Below, piece by piece: positions 1 through 7,740 of a DNA stretch of 14,636 bases (positions are counted from its first letter, which is position 1; each line of letters starts with the position of its first letter). This DNA comes from Paracoccus sp. (in: a-proteobacteria) (lineage in GTDB: Bacteria > Pseudomonadota > Alphaproteobacteria > Rhodobacterales > Rhodobacteraceae), in assembly GCA_018056045.1 (NCBI GenBank), contig JAGPGI010000026.1:1-14636 (forward strand). Reading direction: 5' to 3'. The notes under the pieces were generated by a model that was given only the letters and a program-made list of their open reading frames with translations, made no database searches and was not told the DNA's origin. The position numbers and the translations under genes are program-made.

Positions 1-630
1 GAGGCATGGATCGCCGCCGGCCAGCCCGCCATCGCCGAGACGGCGGGCCTTGCGACCGATGCGGCGCGGGCGATGGCGCGCGGGCTTCTGGAATGGCAGG
101 CCCGCGACCGCGGCCTGCTGCCCGATGCCGCGCTGTCGCAGGCGGTGGCCGAGGCCGGCGAGGGAAATGACGACCCGGCGCTGATCGCCGCGCGGCTGGG
201 CCGGCCGCTGGATCTGGTGCTGCGCCGGCTGGGCATGCTGCGCCCCGGCCCTTGGGCACAGGCCGGGCTGATCGTATGCGACGGCTCGGGGGCGGCGCTG
301 TTTCGCATGCCCGCGCCTGGGTTCGAACTGCCGCGTCTGGGCGAGGGCTGCACGCTCTGGCCGGTCTTCGAGGCGCTCGCGCAGCCGCAACTGCCGGTCG
401 CGCGGCTGATCGAGACCACCAGCGGCGCGCTCTTTGCCAGTTGGGCCGTGGCCGAGCGCCTGCTGCCGATGGGCTTTGACGGTCCGGCGCTGAGCCGGGC
501 GCAGATGCTGATCCGGGCCGCCCGGCCCCGCGACATGCGCCCGCCGCTGGCCGTGGGCCCTGCCTGCCGCATCTGCCCGCGCGCCGGCTGCCTTGCCCGG
601 CACGAGCCGTCGATCCTTGGACCCGCCTGA
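1..630 (+). CDS. C-terminal part of a DUF2083 (ScfR/RamB-like) transcriptional regulator, 5' truncated
   Basis: The frame is open from base 1, so the true start lies outside the window; 209 codons are visible. The last ~100 residues match the DUF2083 domain of XRE-type short-chain fatty acyl regulators (ScfR, RamB, PrpR): an LWPVFEAL segment, a stretch before a GPACRICPRAGC cluster with three cysteines, and a short tail. In the family this domain follows an N-terminal helix-turn-helix of about 60 residues and the full protein is around 450-480 aa; the HTH is not visible here. These proteins usually control acetate, propionate or glyoxylate-cycle genes, probably by sensing acyl-CoA thioesters through the C-terminal part. 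The neighbouring nutrient-sensing kinase cassette fits a role in carbon regulation. Family call is fairly firm; the exact ligand and targets are unknown. Confidence 0.78.
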   Translation, partial: EAWIAAGQPAIAETAGLATDAARAMARGLLEWQARDRGLLPDAALSQAVAEAGEGNDDPALIAARLGRPLDLVLRRLGMLRPGPWAQAGLIVCDGSGAALFRMPAPGFELPRLGEGCTLWPVFEALAQPQLPVARLIETTSGALFASWAVAERLLPMGFDGPALSRAQMLIRAARPRDMRPPLAVGPACRICPRAGCLARHEPSILGPA

Positions 631-633
631 GTT

Positions 634-662
634 TTGACAAGATTGCGCCGCCACGGCATGAT
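634..662 (+). promoter_or_regulatory. Sigma-70-type promoter for the receiver/kinase cassette
   Basis: TTGACA (634-639) is a perfect -35; 17 bases later comes CATGAT (657-662) as -10. Transcription would start near 669, about 20 bases before the TTG start at 690. It lies just past the stop codon of the upstream regulator, so the cassette need not depend on read-through. Confidence 0.6.
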
Positions 663-689
663 CACCGAAACGCCCTGAGGAGCGCGCTC

Positions 690-1052
690 TTGTCCGCAGC
701 CGTCGATGTCCTGCTGATCGAGGATGAGCCCAACATCGCCGAGGCGGTCCGCTTTGTTCTGGCCCGCGATGGCTGGAATTGCGAATCCTGGGCTCAGGGG
801 ACGGGCGCCATCGAGCGCATCCGGCTGCTGACACCGCGGATGCTGATCCTTGACCTGATGCTGCCGGGCCGCAGCGGCGGCGAGCTGCTGGCCGAACTGC
901 GCGCGGACCCGGACCTGTGCCACCTGCCGGTGCTGCTTCTGTCGGCCTGCGGCGGCGCCAACATGCCCACCGAAGCCAACCTGATTCTGGCCAAGCCCTT
1001 TGCCAATGCCGATCTGCGCGCCGCGGTGCGCGAATTGCTGGATACGGCATGA
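690..1052 (+). CDS. Single-domain (CheY-like) response regulator
   Basis: A 120-aa protein that is nothing but a receiver domain. The acidic pair is E11/D12, the phospho-acceptor is D55 in LILDLMLPG, the conserved hydroxyl residue is S85 and the conserved lysine is K102 in LAKPF. No DNA-binding or enzymatic output domain follows. The start is TTG, chosen because TGAGGAG (676-682) sits at ideal distance and no ATG lies in frame near the domain start. Its stop overlaps the next gene's ATG (ATGA), so it is translationally coupled to the small membrane protein and kinase downstream. It is very likely the phosphorylation target of the kinase at 1296-3953. In CrbS/CrbR systems the partner is a LuxR-type regulator with DNA-binding; this one must act through protein contact or in a phosphorelay. 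Confidence 0.9.
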   Translation: MSAAVDVLLIEDEPNIAEAVRFVLARDGWNCESWAQGTGAIERIRLLTPRMLILDLMLPGRSGGELLAELRADPDLCHLPVLLLSACGGANMPTEANLILAKPFANADLRAAVRELLDTA

Positions 1053-1306
1053 GACCTCGCAGCCGCCGCCTTTTTCTGGGTCGCGAAGCCTATCGCCGCC
1101 GCCGGCTGCTGGATGCGACGCGGGTGGTGACGGTGCTTTTCGCGCTGGCGGCACTTCTGCCGCCAATCTGGCTGCCGCATTATTTCAGCTATGGGCGGGG
1201 CGCGGTCTGGCTGGCCGTAAGCTGGACCACGACCATCCTTGTCAGCGCCGCCCTCAATCATGCGCTTGCGCGCCCTGCCGAGACCGAGGACGAGGATGAC
1301 GCCTGA
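1049..1306 (+). CDS. Small two-helix membrane protein, possible partner of the SLC5-type kinase
   Basis: An 85-aa protein with a basic N-terminus (MRPRSRR, then RRRR near residue 18), two hydrophobic segments (about residues 25-43 and 51-70) and an acidic tail ending ETEDEDDA. The start at 1049 overlaps the stop of the receiver gene (ATGA), and its own stop lies 11 bases inside the kinase gene, so translation of all three is tightly coupled. The size and topology recall the DUF4212 small subunit that accompanies sodium/solute symporters, but I do not see that family's typical N-terminal sequence. The positive-inside rule suggests both termini may be cytoplasmic. A role in assembling or tuning the transporter-like sensor is inferred from gene order only. 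Confidence 0.72.
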   Translation: MRPRSRRLFLGREAYRRRRLLDATRVVTVLFALAALLPPIWLPHYFSYGRGAVWLAVSWTTTILVSAALNHALARPAETEDEDDA

Positions 1307-3953
1307 AACCCTCGGCCTTGCCGCCACTGCCTATGTCGGGCTGATGTTCCTGCTCGCGCATGCCGCCGACCGTGCCGCAGCGCGCGGGCGCTGGCGCTGG
1401 ATGGACCGGCCGGTGATCTATACGTTGTCGCTGTCGGTCTATTGCTCGGCCTGGACGTTTTACGGTGCGGTCGGCTATGCGACCCGTTCGGGGCTGGAAT
1501 TCCTGACCATCTATCTGGGTCCGGGCATCGTCTTTGCCGGCGCCTGGTGGGGCCTCAGGCGGCTGGTGCGGGTGGCGCGGATGCATCGCGTGACCTCGAT
1601 CGCCGACCTGATCTCAAGCCGGTTCGGCAAGTCGCCGGAGCTCGCGGCGCTGGTCACGCTGATCGCGGTGCTGGCGGCGACCCCCTATATCGCGCTGCAA
1701 TTGCAGTCGGTCTCGATGGCGGTCTCGGCCTTTGCGGCGGATGGCGAGAGGCTGCCGCCGGGCGTGGCGCTGTGGGTGGCGGTAGGGCTTGCGGCCTTCG
1801 CCATCCTGTTTGGCACCCGCCACCTTGCCGCGGACGAGCGCCATCACGGCGTCGTCATGGCCATCGCCGCCGAGGCGGTGGTCAAGCTGACCGCCTTTGT
1901 CGCCGTCGGCTGCTATGTGCTCTGGGGTCTGGCGGACGGGCCGGGCGACGTGTTGGCGCGGATCGACCGCATGGCGGTCTCGGCCGATGGCGAAGGCTGG
2001 CTCATCCGCCCCGATCGCTGGTTCGCACTGATCGCCATTTCCGGCGCCGCCGTCGTCGTGCTGCCGCGCATGTTCCACGTCCTTGTCGTCGAGGCCAATG
2101 ACGAGGATCGCCTGCACCATGCTGGCTGGGCCTTTCCGGCCTATCTGGCGGCCATGTCCTTTCTGGTCCTGCCCATTGCCGTGGTCGGCCATGATCTGCT
2201 GCCGAAGGGCTCGAACCCCGATCTATATGTGCTGGCGCTGCCGCTGTCGCAGGGTCGCGACACGCTGGCAGCCTTTGCCTTTCTGGGCGGGTTTTCCTCG
2301 GCGATGTCGATGGTCGTGGTCAGCGCCATCGCCGTCTCGACCATGATGGCGAACCACTGGCTGATGCCGCTGGCGCTGCGCCTGCAAAGGGCGGCAATCG
2401 CCGACCGCTCCGCCGCGCGCGAGGATCTGGGCACCCAGATGCTTTACGCGCGCCGGTTTGCCATCGTCGCGGTCATCGGCGCGGGCTGGGTCTATCATCA
2501 GGTCTCGGGCGGGACCTCGGCACTGGCCTCGATGGGAATCGTGGCCTTTTCGGGCATGGCGCAGGTGGTGCCGGCGATGATTTCCGGGCTTGTCTGGCGC
2601 GGCGCGACCCGGCGCGGCGCCTTTGCCGGCATCTTCGCAGGCACGGTGATCTGGGCGCTTATGATCTTTCTGCCCTCGTTGGGGCTGATGCGCTATCACG
2701 CCATGCCGGCCGGGATCGACCCCTTTGCCGGCGCGGTGCTGCTGGCGCTGTCGGTCAATCTTGCCCTGCTGACAGTGATATCCCTGCTTGATTTCCCCGA
2801 CCCGGTCGAACGCCTGCAGGCGCTGTCCTTCGTTCACGCCATCGCCCCCGACGCCTCGCCGGCCGAGGCCGCCCCCGCCGCGCAATCCGAGGCGCTGCTG
2901 ACGCTGGCGGGCCGCATCTGGGGCAGCGAAAAAGCCTTGAGTATCTTTCGCAACACTGCAGAAACACAGGGAAAATCTGGGTATCTTCCCGATCTCACCC
3001 CGCGTTTCCTGAGCGAATTCGAACGTCGTCTCTCCGGCACGGTCGGCGCGGCCACGGCCACCGCGCTGATGGCGCGTGTGCTGGGCAGCGGCGGCGTCAC
3101 CGTTGCCGATCTGATGGAGGTCGCAGGCGAAGCCAGCCGCGCGCGCGAGGACAACCGCCGTCTGGAAACCGCCTCGCAGGAACTTTTAAGAACTGCTGGT
3201 ATGCTGCGGGAAAGCAACGAGAAACTTACCACTCTCTCAGCGCAGAAGGACGCATTCCTGGGCCAAATAAGCCATGAGCTTCGCACCCCCATGACCTCGA
3301 TCCGGGCGCTCTCCGAGATCATGATGGAGCCTGAACTGCCCGCCCCCGACCGCGCCCGCTTTGCCGGCATCATCCACGACGAGGCAGCGCGCATGACCCG
3401 GCTCCTCGAGGATCTGCTGGATCTCGCAGTGCTCGAAGGGGGACATGCGCGGCTCAAGCCGGCGGTGGTCAATCTGCACGACATTCTCGACCGGGCGCTG
3501 GCGACGGCCGGCGCCACGGCATCGGCCCGCGAGTTCACCATCCTGCGCAATCCCTCCGCCGAGCATCTGGCGGTGATCACCGATCCCGACAGGCTGCTGC
3601 AGGTGCTGATCAACCTGATCGCAAATGCGCGCAAATACTGCGATGCCGAGTTTCCGGCGATTCGCATCGACACGCGCCGCGACGGCAATGGCGCAACCGA
3701 GATCGACATTGCCGATAACGGCTCGGGGATCGGTCCCGAAAGCCGCGCCCTGATCTTTGAGAAATTCGCCCGCCTGAACGACCCCACCCGCGCTGGTGGC
3801 GCCGGGTTGGGACTGGCGATCTGCAAGGAAATCATGGAGTTCCTTGGCGGCGACATCACCTATCTGCCCGGCCGCGGCGGCGCCTGCTTTCGCGTGAGCC
3901 TGCCCAGACGCCCCCCAGTCCTGCCCGAAAATGCGCCTGAGGCCATGCGTTAA
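1296..3953 (+). CDS. SLC5 (sodium/solute symporter)-STAC-histidine kinase fusion, CbrA/CrbS type
   Basis: An 885-aa membrane sensor kinase. Residues ~1-490 are a multi-helix SLC5/SSF transporter-like region (early YCSAWTFYGAVGYATR motif). Residues ~530-600 contain the STAC-like linker (TPRFLSEFERRLSGTVGAA from residue 568). A coiled coil follows (~613-650), then the HisKA domain with the phospho-histidine H660 in SHELRTP and the ATPase domain: N box N777 in NLIANARKY, G1 DNGSGIG at 807, FEKFARL, and G2 GLGLAIC near 837. No attached receiver is present. ATG 1296 is preferred over a start at 1239: it follows GAGGACGAGG, overlaps the previous stop in the usual coupled way, and gives an N-terminus that goes straight into the first helix. 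Relatives (CbrA, CrbS) control use of amino acids or acetate; whether this one transports anything is unknown. Confidence 0.92.
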   Translation: MTPETLGLAATAYVGLMFLLAHAADRAAARGRWRWMDRPVIYTLSLSVYCSAWTFYGAVGYATRSGLEFLTIYLGPGIVFAGAWWGLRRLVRVARMHRVTSIADLISSRFGKSPELAALVTLIAVLAATPYIALQLQSVSMAVSAFAADGERLPPGVALWVAVGLAAFAILFGTRHLAADERHHGVVMAIAAEAVVKLTAFVAVGCYVLWGLADGPGDVLARIDRMAVSADGEGWLIRPDRWFALIAISGAAVVVLPRMFHVLVVEANDEDRLHHAGWAFPAYLAAMSFLVLPIAVVGHDLLPKGSNPDLYVLALPLSQGRDTLAAFAFLGGFSSAMSMVVVSAIAVSTMMANHWLMPLALRLQRAAIADRSAAREDLGTQMLYARRFAIVAVIGAGWVYHQVSGGTSALASMGIVAFSGMAQVVPAMISGLVWRGATRRGAFAGIFAGTVIWALMIFLPSLGLMRYHAMPAGIDPFAGAVLLALSVNLALLTVISLLDFPDPVERLQALSFVHAIAPDASPAEAAPAAQSEALLTLAGRIWGSEKALSIFRNTAETQGKSGYLPDLTPRFLSEFERRLSGTVGAATATALMARVLGSGGVTVADLMEVAGEASRAREDNRRLETASQELLRTAGMLRESNEKLTTLSAQKDAFLGQISHELRTPMTSIRALSEIMMEPELPAPDRARFAGIIHDEAARMTRLLEDLLDLAVLEGGHARLKPAVVNLHDILDRALATAGATASAREFTILRNPSAEHLAVITDPDRLLQVLINLIANARKYCDAEFPAIRIDTRRDGNGATEIDIADNGSGIGPESRALIFEKFARLNDPTRAGGAGLGLAICKEIMEFLGGDITYLPGRGGACFRVSLPRRPPVLPENAPEAMR

Positions 3954-4011
3954 ACCTTTTCGCAACCACTCCATGCGATCTTGCGAGAGAGGAAGCTGAT
4001 TCGGTCCGGAT

Positions 4012-5271
4012 ATGAAAAGCTCAGCAGAGGAACAGAAAGCAGGGGCGGAGGTCGCTGCCGGTCATGCCCCCCCGGACACACCGGGCCATGGCCTGATCCT
4101 GCACAGAATCATTGCCGAACGCCGCCACGCGCAAAAGCAGCCCCTGTCCAGGCCGGCCAGCGGCCCGCCCGCGCAAGAATTCACCATCGAGCGTGCCGCC
4201 GCCACCGCGCTTGGCCGTGCCGCCGAAAAACAGCTTCGGTTGCCGGTCTTTATCGAATCCGCCGAACTGCTGCCGATGACCCTGCCGGAACTGGCAGAGC
4301 TGCTGCCCGAACGTGCATTGCTCGCGGTGCTCGAGGGCGGCCAGGACGCGCTTGGCGTCATGGCCCTGTGCCCCAGTTTTCTGGCCTCGATCATCGAGAT
4401 GCAGGCCATCGGACGGGTCACGTCGCGCCCGCCCGCCAACCGCCGGCCGACGCGGACCGATGCCGCCATTTCGGCCGATTTCGTCAACAGTCTCCTGACC
4501 GAACTCGGGCGCGAGATGCATGGCCGCCCCGAGATCCCGGCCTTTGATACGTTCCGCTATGCCACCCATATGGACGATCCGCGCCCGCTCGGCCTGATGC
4601 TGGAGGATGGCGAGATGCAGCGCCTGCAGTTGAAATTCCGCGTCGGCGCGGGCGGTCAGCGCGACGCCTCGATCCTGATCGCGCTGCCCGCGGCCGCCGG
4701 CTCGGGGCGCGGTGGTCGCAGCACGCCTGCGCCGCTTGCCGCGCAGGCGACCGGCGGGCGCAACGCGATGATCCCCGCCCCACCCTCGAACAAGCCAACC
4801 GCGCCTGTCGCGCAAGCGGCGCCCTTATCGCTGGCCGAGGCTGTGCAACTGGCGCCCATCCGCGTCGTCGGCATTCTGTGCCGGCGCAAGCTCAGCCTGC
4901 AGGCTTTGCGGGCGCTGGGTCCGGGCTCATTGATTCCGCTGCCCCAGAATGTGCTCGATGATGCCCGGCTGGAAACTGGCGACAGGCAGCTTCTGGCGCG
5001 CGGCCGTCTGGGCGAGGCCGACGGTTTCCACGCCATCCGGCTGCGTCATGCCGATGCGCCCGTTCAGGGCGCAAACGCTGCCGCCGCCTCCGAGCCTGCC
5101 TTCGATATAGCCAGCGGCATGCCGTTCGCCGCACCTCGTGACCTGAGTGCGGGCAAGCCGCCGCCTCTGGCAGATTTCGAACCGCTACTGGCCGATATCG
5201 ACGCACCCGACGCCTTCCGCGACGCGCAGGCTCTGGATGCTTCGCGGGTCCGAGGAAATTCGCGCGCCTGA
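4012..5271 (+). CDS. FliM/FliN-like protein with C-terminal SPOA (FliMN_C) domain
   Basis: A 419-aa protein. A FliM-middle-like region (~55-235) is followed by a Pro/Ala-rich linker and a SPOA domain at about 271-345 (starting PLSLAEAVQLAPIRVVGIL), the fold that builds the C-ring of flagellar and type III motors. The last ~75 residues are an Ala/Pro/Asp-rich tail. The N-terminus lacks the EIDALL-type peptide with which classical FliM binds CheY-P. No other flagellar gene lies in the window, so it is an orphan or at a distance from its partners. It begins 58 bases after the kinase on the same strand. The start ATG has a purine-rich GAGAGAGGAAG stretch about 15 bases upstream, a little far for a ribosome site, so a slightly different start is possible. 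Family moderately firm; cellular role unknown. Confidence 0.72.
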   Translation: MKSSAEEQKAGAEVAAGHAPPDTPGHGLILHRIIAERRHAQKQPLSRPASGPPAQEFTIERAAATALGRAAEKQLRLPVFIESAELLPMTLPELAELLPERALLAVLEGGQDALGVMALCPSFLASIIEMQAIGRVTSRPPANRRPTRTDAAISADFVNSLLTELGREMHGRPEIPAFDTFRYATHMDDPRPLGLMLEDGEMQRLQLKFRVGAGGQRDASILIALPAAAGSGRGGRSTPAPLAAQATGGRNAMIPAPPSNKPTAPVAQAAPLSLAEAVQLAPIRVVGILCRRKLSLQALRALGPGSLIPLPQNVLDDARLETGDRQLLARGRLGEADGFHAIRLRHADAPVQGANAAAASEPAFDIASGMPFAAPRDLSAGKPPPLADFEPLLADIDAPDAFRDAQALDASRVRGNSRA

Positions 5272-5403
5272 CCCGCCCCCGGTGCCGCACGCAGCACCCA
5301 CCCGGAGCGTCACGACATTCGCGCAAAGCGGGTTTTCAGGCGGCTCGCGCAGGCCGGCAAGGCACGATCTGGCCGCCTCTGCCGCGGCAGAATCAGATTC
5401 CCC

Positions 5404-5432
5404 TTGAAAATCCGCGCGTCTGGTCGCATGAA
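5404..5432 (+). promoter_or_regulatory. Probable promoter of infA
   Basis: TTGAAA (5404-5409), 17 bases, then CATGAA (5427-5432); the -10 is of the same CATGAN type as that of the receiver cassette. Start of transcription would be near 5439, giving a leader of about 38 bases with a CGCGCC/GGCGCG hairpin (5436-5453) before the ribosome site. The rest of the 205-base gap after 5271 shows nothing else I can name. Confidence 0.45.
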
Positions 5433-5476
5433 GCACGCGCCCGCGACGGCGCGGGTCACCCCTACCAGGAGAGAAC

Positions 5477-5695
5477 ATGGCCAAGGAAGAAATGCTCGAA
5501 TTCCCCGGCGTCGTGAAGGAACTCCTGCCGAATGCGACATTCCGGGTCGAGCTTGAGAACGGCCATGAGATCATCGCACATATGGCAGGAAAGATGCGCA
5601 AGAACCGCATCCGCGTCCTCGCCGGAGACAAGGTCCAGGTCGAAATGAACACTTATGACCTGACCAAGGGGCGGATCAATTACCGCTTCAAGTAA
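5477..5695 (+). CDS. infA: Translation initiation factor IF-1
   Basis: A 72-aa protein, the family's exact usual length, made of a single S1-like OB fold. It opens [20 protein letters not shown] and carries the family's [20 protein letters not shown] segment and the [10 protein letters not shown] end. IF-1 binds the 30S A site with IF-2 and IF-3 and promotes correct initiation. AGGAGA lies 6-11 bases upstream of the ATG. It heads a dense + strand block continuing into maf, the RNase E/G gene and yacG, an order common in Rhodobacterales. Confidence 0.98.
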   Translation: MAKEEMLEFPGVVKELLPNATFRVELENGHEIIAHMAGKMRKNRIRVLAGDKVQVEMNTYDLTKGRINYRFK

Positions 5696-5813
5696 GAATG
5701 CCGCGCAGCCTGTCCCTGCGGTCGCCGAGTTTTCCGACCACAGCCCCGAACGGGGTGATGCAGGACAGCGCGCCCCCGGCGTTTCCGACAGCAGGACCAG
5801 CCCGCCCCCGTCC

Positions 5814-6380
5814 CTGACGCTGGGCTCGGCCAGTCCGCGCCGGCGTGAATTGCTGGCGCAGATCGGCATCACGCCGCAGCAGATCATTCCCGCCGACATC
5901 GACGAGAGCCCGCTGCGCGCCGAGCTGCCGCGCCACTATGTCCGGCGCATGGCGCGGGAAAAGGCGCTGGCCCTATCGGACACCGTGCCGGGCGCAGTGC
6001 TTTGTGCCGACACCACTGTCGTCGCCGGGCGCCGGATTCTGGGCAAACCGGAGGATGCGGATGAGGCCAGAGAGTTCCTGCGCCTTCTGTCCGGTCGCCG
6101 CCATCTGGTGCTGACCGCGGTCGCGCTGAGCCACGCCGGCCGCCTTCGCGAGCGCCTGGTCGAAACGGCCATTCGCTTTCGCCCGCTGCAAGCAGCTGAA
6201 ATTGAAGCTTATCTTTCCTGCGGCGAATGGCAGGGCAAGGCCGGCGGCTATGCCGTTCAGGGCCGCGCCGGTGGATTCGTGGCCTGGATGCGCGGATCCT
6301 ATAGCGGCGTGGTCGGAATGCCATTGGCGGAGACCGCAACCTTATTGGCAGGGATCGGAATCAAAGGAGCATCGGCATGA
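5814..6380 (+). CDS. maf: Maf-family nucleoside triphosphate pyrophosphatase, start codon unresolved
   Basis: The enzyme hydrolyses non-canonical or surplus (d)TTP/UTP-type nucleotides to the monophosphate. Visible motifs: the N-terminal S-x-SPRRRELL phosphate-binding signature (5823-5852), the catalytic aspartate in CADTTVV (GAC at 6009; residue 66 counted from 5814), and the GEWQGKAGGYAVQGRAGGF segment with SGVVGMPL near the end, which fits the dTTP/UTP branch. In this frame the first ATG/GTG/TTG after the upstream stop (5661) is TTG 5850, which would cut off the SPRRR signature. 5814 (CTG) is given only as the place where family similarity begins; this yields 188 aa, a normal length. Alternatives: a non-standard start, or a one-base loss in a C-run (5773-5777 or 5805-5809) that would join the frame of ATG 5758 or ATG 5698. 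The stop overlaps the next gene (ATGA). Confidence 0.88.
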   Translation: MTLGSASPRRRELLAQIGITPQQIIPADIDESPLRAELPRHYVRRMAREKALALSDTVPGAVLCADTTVVAGRRILGKPEDADEAREFLRLLSGRRHLVLTAVALSHAGRLRERLVETAIRFRPLQAAEIEAYLSCGEWQGKAGGYAVQGRAGGFVAWMRGSYSGVVGMPLAETATLLAGIGIKGASA

Positions 6381-7435
6381 AGGGCCGCCAGATCGTGATC
6401 GGCCAGGTTTTCGGCCGCGACGCCGCCGCGCTGATGCAGGACGGGCAGCTTGAGGATCTGATCATCGACCCGTCCGGCGCGATGCCTTTTGCACCCGGCG
6501 CGATCTGTCGCGCGCGGGTCGACCGGCTGGTCAAGGGTCAGGGCGGCGTATTCCTGCGCCTGCCCGACGGCGCGCAGGGTTTCCTGCGCGATCGCGGCGG
6601 ATTGCGCGAAGGTCAGTCGCTGATCGTGCAGGTCAGCGGCAGCGCCGAGGACGGTAAGGCGATCCCGGTATCGGCGCGCCTGAACTTTCGCGGCCGCCAC
6701 GTCATTGTCACCCCCGCCGCGCCCGGCGTGAATGTCTCGCGCCGCATCCGCGACCCGCAGCTGCGCGAGGCACTGACCGCCATGGGCGACGCGGCGATCG
6801 CCGAACTGCCCGATCCTCCCGGGATCGTCTTTCGCAGCATCGCAGCCGAGGCGGATCACGACGAGATCGCGACCGAGCTGCATGAGCTTCTGGACCTGGC
6901 CACGGCCGTTCTGGCCGACAGCGAGGGCGGGCCCGAACTGTTGCTTGACGCCCCCACGCCGGCCGAGACTGCCTGGCAGGACTGGGCCGATCCGGCTCCG
7001 GATGACATTCAGGATGGCCCCGATGCATTCGCCCTGACCGGCGCCCAGGACCGCGTCGAATCGCTGCTGACGCCGCGACTTGACCTGTCCGGCGGCGCCT
7101 GGGCCGAGATCGAGGCCCTGCGCGCATTGATCGCCATCGACGTGAACACGGGCAGCGACCATTCGCCAGCCGCCGGGCTTAAGGCCAATATCGCCCTTGC
7201 CCGCGACCTGTCACGGCAGTTGCGGCTGCGCGGGCTGGGTGGTCAGATTGTCGTCGATTTTGCACCGATGCCAAAGCGCGACCGCGGCACGCTGGATCAG
7301 ATCCTCCGGTCAGCATTTCGCAGCGAAGCCTCCGAGACGGTGCTGATCGGCTGGACCACGATGGGGCTTTACGAAATCAACCGCAAACGCGACCGTATCG
7401 CGCTGTCGCGTCTGGCACGGCAGGAGACGGTCTGA
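6377..7435 (+). CDS. Short ribonuclease E/G family protein
   Basis: A 352-aa protein related to the catalytic core of RNase E/G, which cleaves single-stranded RNA. An S1-like domain lies at about 35-100 ([17 protein letters not shown]). The metal-binding catalytic aspartates are D255 in AIDVNTGS and D294 in VVDFAPM, corresponding to D303 and D346 of E. coli RNase E. The core ends in [19 protein letters not shown], after which canonical members have the CPxC zinc-link and a small domain; here the protein stops. The linker at ~180-215 is acidic. It overlaps maf by four bases and yacG by one, so the three are co-translated. Length is well short of RNase G (~490 aa). It probably retains RNA binding and metal residues, but oligomerisation by the usual zinc-link is not possible. 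Confidence 0.88.
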   Translation: MKGRQIVIGQVFGRDAAALMQDGQLEDLIIDPSGAMPFAPGAICRARVDRLVKGQGGVFLRLPDGAQGFLRDRGGLREGQSLIVQVSGSAEDGKAIPVSARLNFRGRHVIVTPAAPGVNVSRRIRDPQLREALTAMGDAAIAELPDPPGIVFRSIAAEADHDEIATELHELLDLATAVLADSEGGPELLLDAPTPAETAWQDWADPAPDDIQDGPDAFALTGAQDRVESLLTPRLDLSGGAWAEIEALRALIAIDVNTGSDHSPAAGLKANIALARDLSRQLRLRGLGGQIVVDFAPMPKRDRGTLDQILRSAFRSEASETVLIGWTTMGLYEINRKRDRIALSRLARQETV

Positions 7436-7584
7436 TGCGATGCCCGATCTGCGGCAAACCCGGCGTTCAGGAATACCGGCCTTTTTGCTCGCGCCGCTGC
7501 GCCGACATCGATTTGGCGCGCTGGTTGCGCGGCGATTACCGCATCCCGGGCGAGCCGGCCACGCCGCCCGAAAACGAGGAATAA
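7435..7584 (+). CDS. yacG: DNA gyrase inhibitor YacG (zinc-ribbon protein)
   Basis: A 49-aa protein, MRCPICGKP at the start and then [16 protein letters not shown] and YRIP, the family signature. Cysteines 3, 6, 18 and 22 form the CxxC...CxxxC zinc site. In E. coli YacG binds GyrB and blocks DNA binding by gyrase. The start is fixed by the TGATG overlap with the RNase gene (its A is shared) and by the zinc motif beginning at residue 3. It is the last gene of the block before tRNA-Phe. Short size and a gene position beside an RNase that lacks its own zinc-link are discussed under findings. Confidence 0.95.
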   Translation: MRCPICGKPGVQEYRPFCSRRCADIDLARWLRGDYRIPGEPATPPENEE

Positions 7585-7600
7585 ATTTCGCGCTTTTCCT

Positions 7601-7628
7601 CTGGACAGCGGTCTGAAGCTGCCATAAC
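7601..7628 (+). promoter_or_regulatory. Possible promoter for tRNA-Phe
   Basis: CTGGAC (7601-7606), 16 bases, then CATAAC (7623-7628), with transcription likely to begin about 25 bases before the mature tRNA. A TTGCC/GGCAA inverted repeat (7636-7640 and 7651-7655) sits just ahead of the tRNA and may form a leader hairpin. Weak consensus; read-through from yacG is also possible. Confidence 0.35.
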
Positions 7629-7659
7629 AACGCGCTTGCCGAAAGCGACAGGCAACGGC

Positions 7660-7735
7660 GCCCGGATAGCTCAGTTGGTAGAGCAGCGGATTGAAAATCC
7701 GCGTGTCGGTGGTTCGAATCCGCCTCCGGGCACCA
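7660..7735 (+). tRNA. tRNA-Phe (anticodon GAA)
   Basis: A 76-base gene with encoded CCA. The acceptor stem GCCCGGA pairs perfectly with TCCGGGC (7725-7731). The D arm has the usual GCTCAGTTGGTAGAGC; the anticodon stem CGGAT/ATCCG encloses TTGAAAA with GAA at 7693-7695; the T arm GGTGG/CCGCC encloses TTCGAAT. The discriminator is A. All standard features are intact, so it should be functional and read UUC/UUU. Confidence 0.98.
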
Positions 7736-7740
7736 TTAAA

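Noticed and set aside
1239..1295. Earlier start for the sensor kinase
   Set aside because: The extra 19 residues are Pro/Arg-rich sequence that belongs to the overlapping small gene in another frame; ATG 1296 has a ribosome site and the usual coupling.
2834..3859. A 341-codon minus-strand open frame
   Set aside because: It is antisense to the kinase domain with its H, N, G1 and G2 motifs, and is rich in Ser/Arg as such shadows are.
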